Of a stretch of DNA of 64,000 nt, positions 24,773 through 33,074 are shown piece by piece. How positions within the stretch are numbered: the first letter of the stretch is position 1; every line of letters begins with the position of its first letter. The DNA comes from UBA5195 sp034432755 (GTDB lineage: Bacteria; Chloroflexota; Anaerolineae; Anaerolineales; Villigracilaceae), in NCBI GenBank assembly GCA_034432755.1, contig DAOUBQ010000054.1:1-64000 (forward strand). The letters run 5' to 3'. The notes beneath the pieces were generated by a model. That model searched no databases. It was given only the letters and a program-made list of their open reading frames with translations, and was not told the DNA's origin. Position numbers and translations under genes: made by a program.

Positions 24773-24799
24773 GTAGCGCAAGATATTATCTTGCGCTAC
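24773..24799. repeat. Palindromic element, perfect copy (B)
   Basis: GTAGCGCAAGATA and its exact reverse complement surround a single T. It lies between convergent fabD and TPR genes and supplies the TAG stop codon of the TPR gene. Likely also a bidirectional terminator. Confidence 0.85.
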
Positions 24800-26703
24800 T
24801 CTCTTTCTCCGGCTTTTTGATGGCGTTCGGCCTGGTCACGCAGGCCCAGGGCGGTGAAATATTCGGCGGCGCGCAGCAGGTAGGGGCGCGCCGCATGAAT
24901 TTTGCCTTGCTCGTATAACAACCAGCCATAATTGCCGGTTTGAGCGGCCACCGAATAGCGGTCGCCGATTTCCATGTATATTTGGCAGGCGCGTTGTAGA
25001 CTCTGGTTGGCGCTTTCGGCTTGGTCGCTGAGCAGGGCGATTGCTCCCTGGGCGGCCAGGGTATTGGCTTCGCCCATGCGCGCTTCGGCTTTGCGATAGA
25101 TGCCCTGCGCGCGTTGGAAGAATTGCCGAGCCGCTTCAGTTTCCCCTTTTTGGAAGAAGAGTTCGCCCAACCCGTAGAATGCGTTAGCTTCGCCGAGTTT
25201 GTTGCGCAAGGAACGATACATGCTGAGTGACTCGAGGTAATATTTTTCGCTCTCGTCATATTGCTCGCGGCGGCGGGCCAGATCTCCCAGATGTTCGAGG
25301 CAGCCGGCTTCGCCCAGGCGGTAACCGAGCGACTGATAGATACTTATCGCTTCGGCATAGTTCGTTTGAGATTCGCTCAGGTTGCCTTGCAGACGGGCGG
25401 CGTGTCCCAGTCCTTGCAGGCAGTTGGCTTTGCCAAGTTGATTGGCAATTTTGCGATAGATTTCCAACGCTTCACGGTAGCGAATTTGCGCCTGGCGGTA
25501 ATGTCCCTGATGGAGCAGGATGTCTCCCATGCTTTGGATGCAATTGGCCTCGCCCAGGCGGTCGTTTTGCTGCCGGTACAATGGCAGGGCGGCTCGATAG
25601 CGTCGTTCGGCGCGGGTAAAGTTCCCCGTTAGGCGGTCCACATCGCCCAGGCTGCGGATGCAGGCTGCCACCCCTGGTGTTTGGCTTTTTTGCTCATAAA
25701 TCCCCAGGGCCTGTTGGTAATGCTGTTCGGCCAGTTTGGTTTCAGAGAGTTGGATATATACATCCCCCAAGTGTTGCAGGCAGGCTGCGGTTTTATCTGC
25801 ATGGTTGATATGGCGATAATAGGCAATTGCCCGTTGAAAGTATTCGATTGCCGACGCGTAATCATCAATCCAGTAATACACTTCGGCCAGTTTAGAAAGG
25901 CAGTCGGCCTCGTGGGCCTGGTCGTTTCGCTCCTGAAATATCAGGGCTGCTTGTTTCAGGTAAGAAACGGCCATTTGCCGGTCGGCCAGGCCGGGCAGTG
26001 AAGCGTAATTGCGTCCGATGATGAGCAGCAGGTTTGCCAGTTCACCACGCCGGGCCGGGTTGTTCTCAAGTTTTTTGCGCAGCGTTTCGAGTTCTGTGAG
26101 ATTCTTCCTGGCTGGGCGGGTGGTTTCTTCTGTTACCAGTCGAAGCAGGCTGGCTGTGGCTGGTTCGGCGTGTGCTGCCGAGAGGCCGGCAGGTTGAAAG
26201 TGGAAGGCGGCGCTGTACCAGTCGAAAAAATCTGGTGCCGAAATATCGAGCCGGTCCATCGCCAGGTCGGTCAGGAACAGGATGACCGGGATGGGCAGCG
26301 CCGAGCGCAGCATATCGCGTTCGGCGTTGAGGGCTGCCGCAAAAGGCGGGCGGCCCTCTGGCGCGTTGCCGGCTTCAATGAGATGTTCCATGCCCGTAAC
26401 AATCAGCGCGGCATGAAGCGGTTTTTGGAGTAAGGCGCGCCCTTCAGGAATTGATTGTAAAGCCTGGCGCAGGTTTTCAGGATGGCGGTTTGAAAGGTCA
26501 AGATGAATGGCGCGGATGTTCTCGGCTTGCAGGGCCTCTTTAAGGCGCGAGATGACCTGATTGCGTTGAAGCGGGTCGTTCACGCGCGCCAGCCCCAGCG
26601 AAAATTGCCCCTGGTGGAACAAGGCAAATCGCCTCATCCGTTCAAACTCATCGGGAGAATCGGTGCTTCGTTCGCTCATTTGCGTATAGCCATTTTGTAT
26701 CAT
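24796..26703 (-). CDS. TPR protein with degenerate NTPase-like N-terminal domain
   Basis: The 635-residue protein has two parts. Residues 1-200 look like a P-loop domain that has lost Walker A: it keeps a hydrophobic strand LHAALIVTGMEHL and PIPVILFLTDLAMDRL in Walker B and sensor positions, ending APDFFDWYSAAFHF. Residues 230-625 hold about ten 40-residue TPRs of the kinesin-light-chain type (GEANCIQSMGDILLHQGHY-like). It follows a P-loop ATPase gene by 37 bases, suggesting one system. The start is uncertain (also ATG 26679). The stop codon comes from a palindromic repeat. Function unknown; a STAND-like sensor or conflict protein is plausible. Confidence 0.8.
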   Translation of the reverse strand: MIQNGYTQMSERSTDSPDEFERMRRFALFHQGQFSLGLARVNDPLQRNQVISRLKEALQAENIRAIHLDLSNRHPENLRQALQSIPEGRALLQKPLHAALIVTGMEHLIEAGNAPEGRPPFAAALNAERDMLRSALPIPVILFLTDLAMDRLDISAPDFFDWYSAAFHFQPAGLSAAHAEPATASLLRLVTEETTRPARKNLTELETLRKKLENNPARRGELANLLLIIGRNYASLPGLADRQMAVSYLKQAALIFQERNDQAHEADCLSKLAEVYYWIDDYASAIEYFQRAIAYYRHINHADKTAACLQHLGDVYIQLSETKLAEQHYQQALGIYEQKSQTPGVAACIRSLGDVDRLTGNFTRAERRYRAALPLYRQQNDRLGEANCIQSMGDILLHQGHYRQAQIRYREALEIYRKIANQLGKANCLQGLGHAARLQGNLSESQTNYAEAISIYQSLGYRLGEAGCLEHLGDLARRREQYDESEKYYLESLSMYRSLRNKLGEANAFYGLGELFFQKGETEAARQFFQRAQGIYRKAEARMGEANTLAAQGAIALLSDQAESANQSLQRACQIYMEIGDRYSVAAQTGNYGWLLYEQGKIHAARPYLLRAAEYFTALGLRDQAERHQKAGERE

Positions 26704-26720
26704 GTAATTACGTAATTACA
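26703..26720. promoter_or_regulatory. Perfect 18-base palindrome at the TPR gene start
   Basis: TGTAATTAC followed directly by GTAATTACA. It overlaps the first base of the TPR start codon and lies in the 37-base spacer after the ATPase gene. Zero loop and full symmetry favour a protein-binding operator over an RNA hairpin. Confidence 0.55.
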
Positions 26721-26740
26721 TATTGCGCAACCATTCCTGC

Positions 26741-28060
26741 TCAAGCGCGCAGTACGCTGCCGCGTTCGCGGCGGACTGTTTCCAGGGCCGATTTGAATTC
26801 GGGCGTTTCCCACAGCAAGGGGTGGACGCCAATCCAGCGTTCGGCTTCGTATTCCAGCGCGGCGCGGCGGTAGAGTAGGAAGCGTCCGTCTTCGTCGGGG
26901 TTGATGGTGGTTTCGATGTGGGTTTTTGCCAGCAGGTCATAGTGCCGCAGGGTCAGTTTGCGGGCCATTTCGCCGCGCACCAGGCTGGCAGCGCGGTTGA
27001 CGGCGCGTTCATCAATCAGGTTGGTCGATTCGAGCAGGGCTTCCTTGAGCAGGCGCAGCAAATCACGCGGGCAGCCACCCGAAAGATGCGCCAGCCGGAC
27101 GGCGATGGATGGGTCGGCGAACAGGCCCTTGTCCACCCGCAGGTAGATTGCCTCGAGCAATGCGCCGATGCTTCGCTCCTGGATGGAGTGGTGGTTGCCG
27201 CGCGGGTAGACTGGCAGCATGGGCAGGGTTTCCGGTTCGTAGCGGTCTTCTACCGTTTCGCCGGGCGGGTTGTAGAGCAGCGAGATGGGCAGAACGAAGA
27301 TGCTGTGGGCGTCCACGCCGTTGAGCAGGTCAGCGTTGGTTAGCACAGCCCGGCTAATCATCTCCGGCGGGTAGCGGTCCAGGTTGTCGAGGATGAAAAT
27401 GATGCCGCGCGGGTAGACTTTTTCGGAGATTTTGCGCGATTCGGCCAGGAGCAGGTTCAGGTTCTGGCGCAACTGGTCGGGGTATTTTTCCACTGCCTGC
27501 TTGATTTCCTCGCGCTGTTTGCCGGTTGTTTTGCGCAACAGGCTCAGGCCGGAGAGTAATTTTCCCAGTGGAGTGTTTACTCCCAATCCGGCTTCTCCCG
27601 AAAAGGCGATGACTCGTTCTACTTCGCGTTGTTCAATGTGGGTCACTTCTTGAAACCAGTCGGTGACAACCTTGACGGCTTTATCGGGCAAGGGGCGCAG
27701 TTTTTTATCGGCGTCGAAGGCCTCGTCGAGCAGGCGCAGCATGAGCAGGAACAGGTCGCCGAAGCCGATTTCGTTGGGGTCGGCCTGTTCGTTGACGACG
27801 GCATAGAGCGGCAGGTAGCCCTCGGCTTTGGCGCGGTCCATCACCCGCGCCAGTTCGGTTGATTTGCCACAGCCGCGATGACCGGCGACAGCGATATGGC
27901 TGTATTTGCGCTCGGCCTCGGCCCCGCGCAGGCGGCGGGTGATACGGTCATGCAGGTTGGTGCCGCGCGCCGGGTCGAAATCGCACCAGCGCGGGTCGCC
28001 GGGGTTGAGCGGTTCATCGGGGTTACAGCGCCCAATCGCTTCGATGATGAGATTGTTCAT
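26741..28060 (-). CDS. P-loop ATPase of a two-gene ATPase/TPR system
   Basis: The 439-residue protein has Walker A GHRGCGKST near residue 55, Walker B GIIFILDNLDRY near residue 205, and a sensor-like FVLPISLLYN. A C-terminal helical/winged-helix-like part follows (RKLTLRHYDLLAKTH). It resembles STAND/KAP-like ATPases with one ATPase core. GAGGTGACC lies before ATG 28060, and this site can pair with ACCTCTC upstream. The next gene encodes a TPR protein with a dead NTPase-like domain. It is probably cytoplasmic; the partner relationship is inferred from adjacency. Confidence 0.85.
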   Translation of the reverse strand: MNNLIIEAIGRCNPDEPLNPGDPRWCDFDPARGTNLHDRITRRLRGAEAERKYSHIAVAGHRGCGKSTELARVMDRAKAEGYLPLYAVVNEQADPNEIGFGDLFLLMLRLLDEAFDADKKLRPLPDKAVKVVTDWFQEVTHIEQREVERVIAFSGEAGLGVNTPLGKLLSGLSLLRKTTGKQREEIKQAVEKYPDQLRQNLNLLLAESRKISEKVYPRGIIFILDNLDRYPPEMISRAVLTNADLLNGVDAHSIFVLPISLLYNPPGETVEDRYEPETLPMLPVYPRGNHHSIQERSIGALLEAIYLRVDKGLFADPSIAVRLAHLSGGCPRDLLRLLKEALLESTNLIDERAVNRAASLVRGEMARKLTLRHYDLLAKTHIETTINPDEDGRFLLYRRAALEYEAERWIGVHPLLWETPEFKSALETVRRERGSVLRA

Positions 28061-28064
28061 GGTC

Positions 28065-28095
28065 ACCTCTCGTAAAATGGACTTACCAGAGAGGT
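28065..28095 (-). promoter_or_regulatory. Hairpin covering the ATPase ribosome site
   Basis: In the minus-strand transcript ACCTCTC (28095-28089) can pair with GAGAGGT (28071-28065), which contains the ribosome binding site of the ATPase gene. The loop is 17 bases. This would keep translation low unless opened. Inference from base pairing only. Confidence 0.4.
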
Positions 28096-28156
28096 TGCAA
28101 GATTTGTGCCGAGATTTGTGACATTTGACGTGATATTTTTCAATCTTTGCCCGTAG

Positions 28157-28263
28157 TATCATGATTCCATGATAGTGATGTCTGACAATTCAATTGTCAG
28201 CGCCCTTTGGCGGTGTTCGTACTATACCTGGTCAGCGTGAACATGCTGACCAGGTTTGTTTTT
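28157..28263 (+). promoter_or_regulatory. Leader with palindromes and an attenuator-like hairpin
   Basis: TATCATG/CATGATA (around ATTC) and TGACAATT-C-AATTGTCA are DNA palindromes suitable as operators. They are followed by ACCTGGTCAGC paired with GCTGACCAGGT (28226-28255) and TTTGTTTTT, a good rho-independent terminator placed before the start of the truncated aminotransferase gene, as in an attenuated leader. Confidence 0.5.
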
Positions 28264-28287
28264 AACTCGTTTTGCAAAGGAGAATCG

Positions 28288-28581
28288 ATGAGACTGAGTA
28301 AATTTGCTTCCGAAATTGCCGAATCTCCCACGCTGGGCGTGAACGAGGAAGCCCGGTTGCTGCGGGAGCGGGGTGAACCCGTCATCCACCTGGGAATCGG
28401 CGAACCCAAGAACAAGACCCCCATCAACGCCATCCTGGCCTCGGCGGCCAAACTGACCAGCGGGGAGGTGAAAGGAGGCAGGGCCGAGGGTGTAACGCCC
28501 AATCCGCTTCGGCTGCGCGTTCTAAAAAGTCCTCCGAAGTCTTCAAGACTTCGGAGGACTGCGAGCAACTACCTGGTATAG
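28288..28581 (+). pseudogene. Truncated aminotransferase, N-terminal fragment
   Basis: Behind a good ribosome site (AAAGGAG) the frame starts MRLSKFASEIAESPTLGVNE and continues VIHLGIGEPKNKTP, the N terminus of class I/II (aspartate-type) aminotransferases. After about 65 residues the homology stops; the rest is unrelated and runs through a perfect palindrome (28528-28560) into the end of the convergent membrane-protein gene. More than 300 residues, including the PLP lysine, are missing. The control region is intact, so the loss is probably recent. Confidence 0.8.
28528..28560. repeat. Perfect inverted repeat with single C centre
   Basis: AGTCCTCCGAAGTCTT and its exact complement surround one C: 16-base arms. 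It sits at the break of the truncated aminotransferase gene and before the end of the convergent gene. The layout is the same as that of the repeat at 21072-21108, but the sequence is different. Confidence 0.8.
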
Positions 28582-28991
28582 CGTTTGACTTTTGTCTTTG
28601 AAGCGGGCGCGTCTAGCGGGGTATACCTTGGCGGGCCAAACATGCGGTAGAGCAAGGCATATAGCACCGAGAGAATCCCCGAAAAGACAATCAGGAATAG
28701 TACGAAAAACAACAAGATGGCGCGCAAATTGGCGATGCTCGAAACCCAGACAGCAATGTTGCGAATGACCGGAATGGAATAGAAAATATCTGGCAAGCGT
28801 ATCGTGCCGGTCAGTTCGTACATGAACGGCCATTTCATCTGAAAACCCAGGTCTGTAAGGACAACCGCCGCGGCTCCCGCCATAATTGGTACCAGCACCA
28901 TCATCAAGAATCCAATGCCGCGCCAAACGGGGTGGATGGTGTAAGGCCGGACGAACTCTTTTTTCTGGAATGTTTGATATTTTTGCGGCAT
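28569..28991 (-). CDS. Small membrane protein of unknown function
   Basis: The 140-residue product has three likely membrane helices: IGFLMMVLVPIMAGAAAVVL, a weaker one near residue 80, and ILLFFVLFLIVFSGILSVLY, with a basic C-terminal tail. No family is recognised. GAGG precedes the ATG, and it starts four bases after the iron-sulfur subunit gene ends, so it is in the same transcript. Confidence 0.7.
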   Translation of the reverse strand: MPQKYQTFQKKEFVRPYTIHPVWRGIGFLMMVLVPIMAGAAAVVLTDLGFQMKWPFMYELTGTIRLPDIFYSIPVIRNIAVWVSSIANLRAILLFFVLFLIVFSGILSVLYALLYRMFGPPRYTPLDAPASKTKVKRYTR

Positions 28992-28994
28992 GTT

Positions 28995-30443
28995 TTACCT
29001 CGCTCCTATTTTTGCGGCATCCTCAATGGCCTGGACGATTTTGTAATAGCCCGTGCAGCGGCACAGATTGCCGGTAATGGCCTGCTCGATTTCGTTTCGG
29101 GTTGGCTGCGGGCGTTCTTCCAGCAGTTTGGCTGCCGACATCAGGAAGCCCGGCGTGCAGTAGCCACACTGCACGGCTCCATCCTGGATGAAGGCCTGCT
29201 GTATCGGGTGTAATTGCTCTCCGTGTGCCAGTCCCTCAATTGTGATAATCTCGGCGCCATTGGCGCGCGGGGCAGGCACCAGGCAGGCCATCACGGCCAT
29301 TCCATCCAGAAAGACCGTGCAGGCGCCGCATTCGCCTTCGGCGCAACCCTCTTTCGTTCCAATCAGTCCGGCCTCTTCGCGCAGCAGGCGCAAGAGCGTC
29401 TTCTCGAAGCCCGAAGTGAAGGTGTATTCTTTGCCGTTGATTTTTGTTTGGATGGCGGACCCGTGAACGAAGGGACTGTTTGAAAAGCCGTTTCCACCCC
29501 GCTGGGAAACGCGGGACAGGCCTGTCTTGTGGCTGCCCATCAACGTCACCGGATTTTCCGGCACGGGCTTCGCCGCGGCCTGCTCCAAGCCATCGCGCAG
29601 CGATTTCAGCCCGCGCATGGTGAACACCCGCACCATCTCCCGCCTGTAATCGGCGGAGGCGCGAATGTCGTCTATCGGCTTTGCCGCGTTTCGGGCCAGT
29701 TCGGCGGCCTGCGCAATCACTTCGTCTGATAATTCTTTTCCCGCCAGGTATGCTTCCGCTTCGGCGGCGTGGAGGATGGTGGGGGCTACCGCTCCCAGCG
29801 TGATGGCGGCCTGTTTAACGGTGGCCGATTGCAGGGTGAGAACGATTCCTATGTTGATGATGGAAATTGCCTGGGCCTGGCGCAAGGCCACTTTGACGAA
29901 AGTCCCCTTTTGGTTTGCATCCAATCCCTTAAATGAGATTTTGACCAGCATTTCATCGGGCTGTATCACGGTTTTGCGCACCCCGGTATAAAAATCGTGC
30001 AGTTTCACTTGCCGCACACCGCGAACCGATTGCAGGGTGACGGACGCATCCAGCGCTATGAGCGGGGTGATGGTATCGTTGGCGGGCGAGGCCGTGATGA
30101 GATTCCCCGCCACTGTGCCGCGATTACGGATTTGTGGCGCGCCCACTTCCCAGGCCGCCTGTGCCAGCGGATAAGCCTTTTCGCGGATGAGTTTGCTGGC
30201 CGCGCAGTGATTATGCGTTACCAGCGCGCCCAGGTGAATCAGGCCGTCTTCGTCCAGGCTGATGTCATCCAGCCCAGGGATGCGGCTGATGTCAATCAGG
30301 GTCTCGACTCCGGCGCGCGCGCCGCGTTCCAGTTCCAGAATTAAGTCGGTGCCGCCCGCCACGATGCGCGCGGTGGAACCTTTTTCGGCCAGGATTTGTG
30401 TGACCTGCTCAATGCTGGCCGCGTTGATGTATTCAGTCCACAT
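28995..30443 (-). CDS. Fused FAD/[2Fe-2S] subunit of a molybdenum hydroxylase
   Basis: The 482-residue protein joins two subunits of xanthine dehydrogenase/CO dehydrogenase-type enzymes. Residues 1-290 are the FAD domain (ARIVAGGTDLILELERG and GAPQIRNRGTVAGNLITASPAND). Residues 330-482 are the iron-sulfur part: plant-type cluster Cys in CAEGECGACTVFLDG, and the second cluster in CGYCTPGF and CRCTGYYKI. It passes electrons from a molybdopterin subunit to FAD, but no such large subunit is encoded in the window. GGAGG supports ATG 30443. Confidence 0.93.
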   Translation of the reverse strand: MWTEYINAASIEQVTQILAEKGSTARIVAGGTDLILELERGARAGVETLIDISRIPGLDDISLDEDGLIHLGALVTHNHCAASKLIREKAYPLAQAAWEVGAPQIRNRGTVAGNLITASPANDTITPLIALDASVTLQSVRGVRQVKLHDFYTGVRKTVIQPDEMLVKISFKGLDANQKGTFVKVALRQAQAISIINIGIVLTLQSATVKQAAITLGAVAPTILHAAEAEAYLAGKELSDEVIAQAAELARNAAKPIDDIRASADYRREMVRVFTMRGLKSLRDGLEQAAAKPVPENPVTLMGSHKTGLSRVSQRGGNGFSNSPFVHGSAIQTKINGKEYTFTSGFEKTLLRLLREEAGLIGTKEGCAEGECGACTVFLDGMAVMACLVPAPRANGAEIITIEGLAHGEQLHPIQQAFIQDGAVQCGYCTPGFLMSAAKLLEERPQPTRNEIEQAITGNLCRCTGYYKIVQAIEDAAKIGAR

Positions 30444-30814
30444 GATGCGTTCCTCCGGTTCGTCCCCCAATTAAAGCACAGAATCTGGTTGGCGTGCAAC
30501 TAAAAATTGCATTATCCCAGCCGTTTTTTGGGGCAGCCCAGTTTGCCAGCGCGCTCAGCAGGCTTGTCGGACTGTTTCTCTGGTGGTTTCCATCTCGGGC
30601 AGACGGGTCGGCTTTTGCCAGCGATTTGAGCATGGTGGTGACGCCCTGGGTGCCGTTTCCGGCGATGGGGGAACAAGCCGCCGGGTTGGGGCGGGTCAAA
30701 GAGTGGCGGTAGAAGTACCCACAGGCAGTGCGCTTCGCGCAGGGCCGGGTCATGGTGTAAATAGCGTTAGTAGGTTTCAGTAAAAGCCAGTTCGAGGGCA
30801 AAGGGATTGCTCAT
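30444..30814 (-). pseudogene. Decayed ORF after the GH3 gene
   Basis: An ATG at 30814, four bases beyond the GH3 stop, begins MSNPFALELAFTETY, then meets TAA; after the stop the same frame continues with protein-like text (ALREAHCLWVLLPPLFDPP) for about 30 codons before becoming meaningless. This looks like the start of a coupled operon gene that has been inactivated by a stop and internal deletion. The family is not recognised. The rest of the gap to 30444 holds nothing else I can support. Confidence 0.5.
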
Positions 30815-30817
30815 CAG

Positions 30818-33073
30818 TCATGCTCCAATGACGTTAAGGGAAATGTGCCGGGTAGTTTCGGAACTGCCGCCCACCATCAGGATAAATTCGCCGGGTTCAA
30901 CCACCGGGCGCATATCTTCGCCCAAGAATTGGAGTTGTTCAGGACCGACCGGAAAAGATACGGCGCGGGTCTCGCCCGGCTGAAGTGTGATGCGCTGAAA
31001 TCCTTTGAGCAGTTTCACCGGGCGGGTGACACGCTCGCTCAAGACATCGCGGATATAGAGTTGGACGACCTCATCCCCGGCACGCTCTCCGGTGTTGGTC
31101 ACTTCTACCGTCAGGGTGGCGGTTTGGCCGGGGCGGATGGCGGCCTGGTCGAGGCGTGGTTCGCCGTAAGCGAAGGTGGTGTAACTCAGCCCATGCCCAA
31201 AGGGGAAGAGCGGTTTAATCTCGCTCAACAGGTAGCCGCGCCGCGCCGAGGGCTTGTGATAGTAATAGGCCGGAATCTGCCCCACCGAGCGCGGGAAGGT
31301 GATGGGGAGTTTGCCGCCGGGGTTGGCCTCGCCGAACAAGACTTCGGCTACCGCATGACCGCCCTCTTGCCCAAGATACCAGGCTTCGAGAATGGCCGGG
31401 ATGTGTTCAGCGGCAAAGTTGATGCTGGCGGGGCGTCCGTTGATGAGCAAGAGGATAACCGGTTTGCCGGTGGCATAGACCGCCCGCAGCAGTTCCTCCT
31501 GCCTGCCGGGCAGGTCCAGGCTGTCGCGGTCGCCCAGGTGATTGACTGACCAGCCCTCGCGGCAGGTCTGTTCGTTATCGCCCAATACCAGCAGGATAAC
31601 ATCCGCTTTTTGAGCGGTCTGGGCGGCTTCGGCAATCAGTTCCGAGTCCCGCGCCGGGTCGGCGAGGAGGACTTCATCTTTAATCCACAGGTCGGCAGCG
31701 GTTCCGACTGCCTGGGTCAGCCCACAGCCTTCGGCGTATAGGATGTCGAGGGCGTCTCCCGCTTTTTGGCGGATTCCGTCCAGCACCGAAACCGGCTGAA
31801 GCGGGTTGCCGCTATAGCCGCCGAGGCGCACCGCCGCGGCGTTTGGCCCGATGACGGCCAGTTTTTGGAGTTTGGATTGATCGAGCGGGAGCAACCCGCC
31901 CTCGTTTTTGAGCAGGATGATGGACTTTCGGGCGGCCTCCAGCGCCAGGGCGCGATGTTCGGCGCAGTGAGTGATGGCAACAGCGGTTTCCTCGTCTACA
32001 AAGGGATTTTCAAACAGCCCCAGCAGAAACTTGACGTGTAAGATTTTTGCCACTGCCGCATCAAGTCGTTCCATAGAAATATGCCCCGCTTCAACGGCTT
32101 GCTCCAGCGTGCGGAAGCATTGCCCCAGTTCGGCATTTACGCCGCTGCGAAAGGCTTTTTCAGCGGCTTCGGCTTCATCGGCGGCCACAAAGTGCAAGCG
32201 ATACAGGTCGTCCACGCCCCAGCCATCGGAGATGACAAAGCCCTCGAATCCCCACTCGCCGCGCAGCAAGTCTTTGAGCAGCCAGTCGTTGACGTGCGCT
32301 GGGATGCCGTTGATTTCGTTGTAAGATGCCATCACCGCGCCGATTTTTGCCTCGCGCACCACCGCCTCGAAGGGCGCAAAGAGTTCCTCGCGCAGGATGC
32401 GTTCGGCGTAATTTGCCGGGGCGCAGTTGGTGCCACCTTCGGGTTGGCCGTGCGCGCAGAAGTGCTTGGCAGTTGCCAATACCTTATCGGGCGCGCCGCT
32501 GAAGCGTTCGCCCTGAAAACCGCGCACTGCTGCCACGCCCAGCCGCGCAATGAGATAGGGGTCTTCGCCGTAGGTTTCCTCGGTCCGCCCCCAGCGCGGG
32601 TCGCGGGCCACATCCAGCACGGGAGAAAGGACATAGTGCGCCCCGCGCGCGCGCATTTCGCGCGCTACGGCGCTGAAGATGCGCTCGTGCAGGGCCGGGT
32701 CCCAGGCCGAGGCCAGCCCAATTGCCTGCGGGAAACTGGTGGCTTCATGCGCCATGTAGCCGTGCAGCCCCTCGCCAAAAATCAGCGCGGGAATGCCCAG
32801 GCGGGTTTCCTCGCGGGCGTAGCGTTGAACTTCGTTGACAAAGCGCGCTCCCATCCGCGTGTCGTGGTGGCGATTGAATGAATTGACCATTCCCAGCCCG
32901 TGTGGGAAGTTCTGACGCAGGCGTTCGGAGAGATTCTCGCCGGGTGCAAGGTCTAGCCCAAAATCGCTGTGCAGTTGGGCGCATTTTTCGGCCAGCGTCA
33001 TGCGCGGGAGTAAATCGGCAATGCGCTCTTCGATGGGCAAGTTGGGGTTGTGGTAAGTGAATCGTTGAGACAT
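30818..33073 (-). CDS. Glycoside hydrolase family 3 beta-glycosidase
   Basis: The 751-residue enzyme removes beta-linked glucose or xylose from oligosaccharides. The GH3 barrel carries the nucleophile Asp in FVISDGWGVDDL, with KHFCAHGQPEGG before it; the second domain (KSIILLKNEGGLLPL) and a C-terminal fibronectin-like domain (VEVTNTGERAGDEVVQLYI) follow. There is no signal peptide, so it acts in the cytoplasm on imported sugars. ATG 33073 is one base after the GH28 stop. The upstream extension to 33100 lies inside GH28. Confidence 0.95.
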   Translation of the reverse strand: MSQRFTYHNPNLPIEERIADLLPRMTLAEKCAQLHSDFGLDLAPGENLSERLRQNFPHGLGMVNSFNRHHDTRMGARFVNEVQRYAREETRLGIPALIFGEGLHGYMAHEATSFPQAIGLASAWDPALHERIFSAVAREMRARGAHYVLSPVLDVARDPRWGRTEETYGEDPYLIARLGVAAVRGFQGERFSGAPDKVLATAKHFCAHGQPEGGTNCAPANYAERILREELFAPFEAVVREAKIGAVMASYNEINGIPAHVNDWLLKDLLRGEWGFEGFVISDGWGVDDLYRLHFVAADEAEAAEKAFRSGVNAELGQCFRTLEQAVEAGHISMERLDAAVAKILHVKFLLGLFENPFVDEETAVAITHCAEHRALALEAARKSIILLKNEGGLLPLDQSKLQKLAVIGPNAAAVRLGGYSGNPLQPVSVLDGIRQKAGDALDILYAEGCGLTQAVGTAADLWIKDEVLLADPARDSELIAEAAQTAQKADVILLVLGDNEQTCREGWSVNHLGDRDSLDLPGRQEELLRAVYATGKPVILLLINGRPASINFAAEHIPAILEAWYLGQEGGHAVAEVLFGEANPGGKLPITFPRSVGQIPAYYYHKPSARRGYLLSEIKPLFPFGHGLSYTTFAYGEPRLDQAAIRPGQTATLTVEVTNTGERAGDEVVQLYIRDVLSERVTRPVKLLKGFQRITLQPGETRAVSFPVGPEQLQFLGEDMRPVVEPGEFILMVGGSSETTRHISLNVIGA

Positions 33074-33074
33074 T

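Noticed and set aside
30494..30801. Open frames on both strands in the gap after GH3
   Set aside because: They are out of frame with the coupled start at 30814 and give low-complexity translations; a decayed gene explains the region better.
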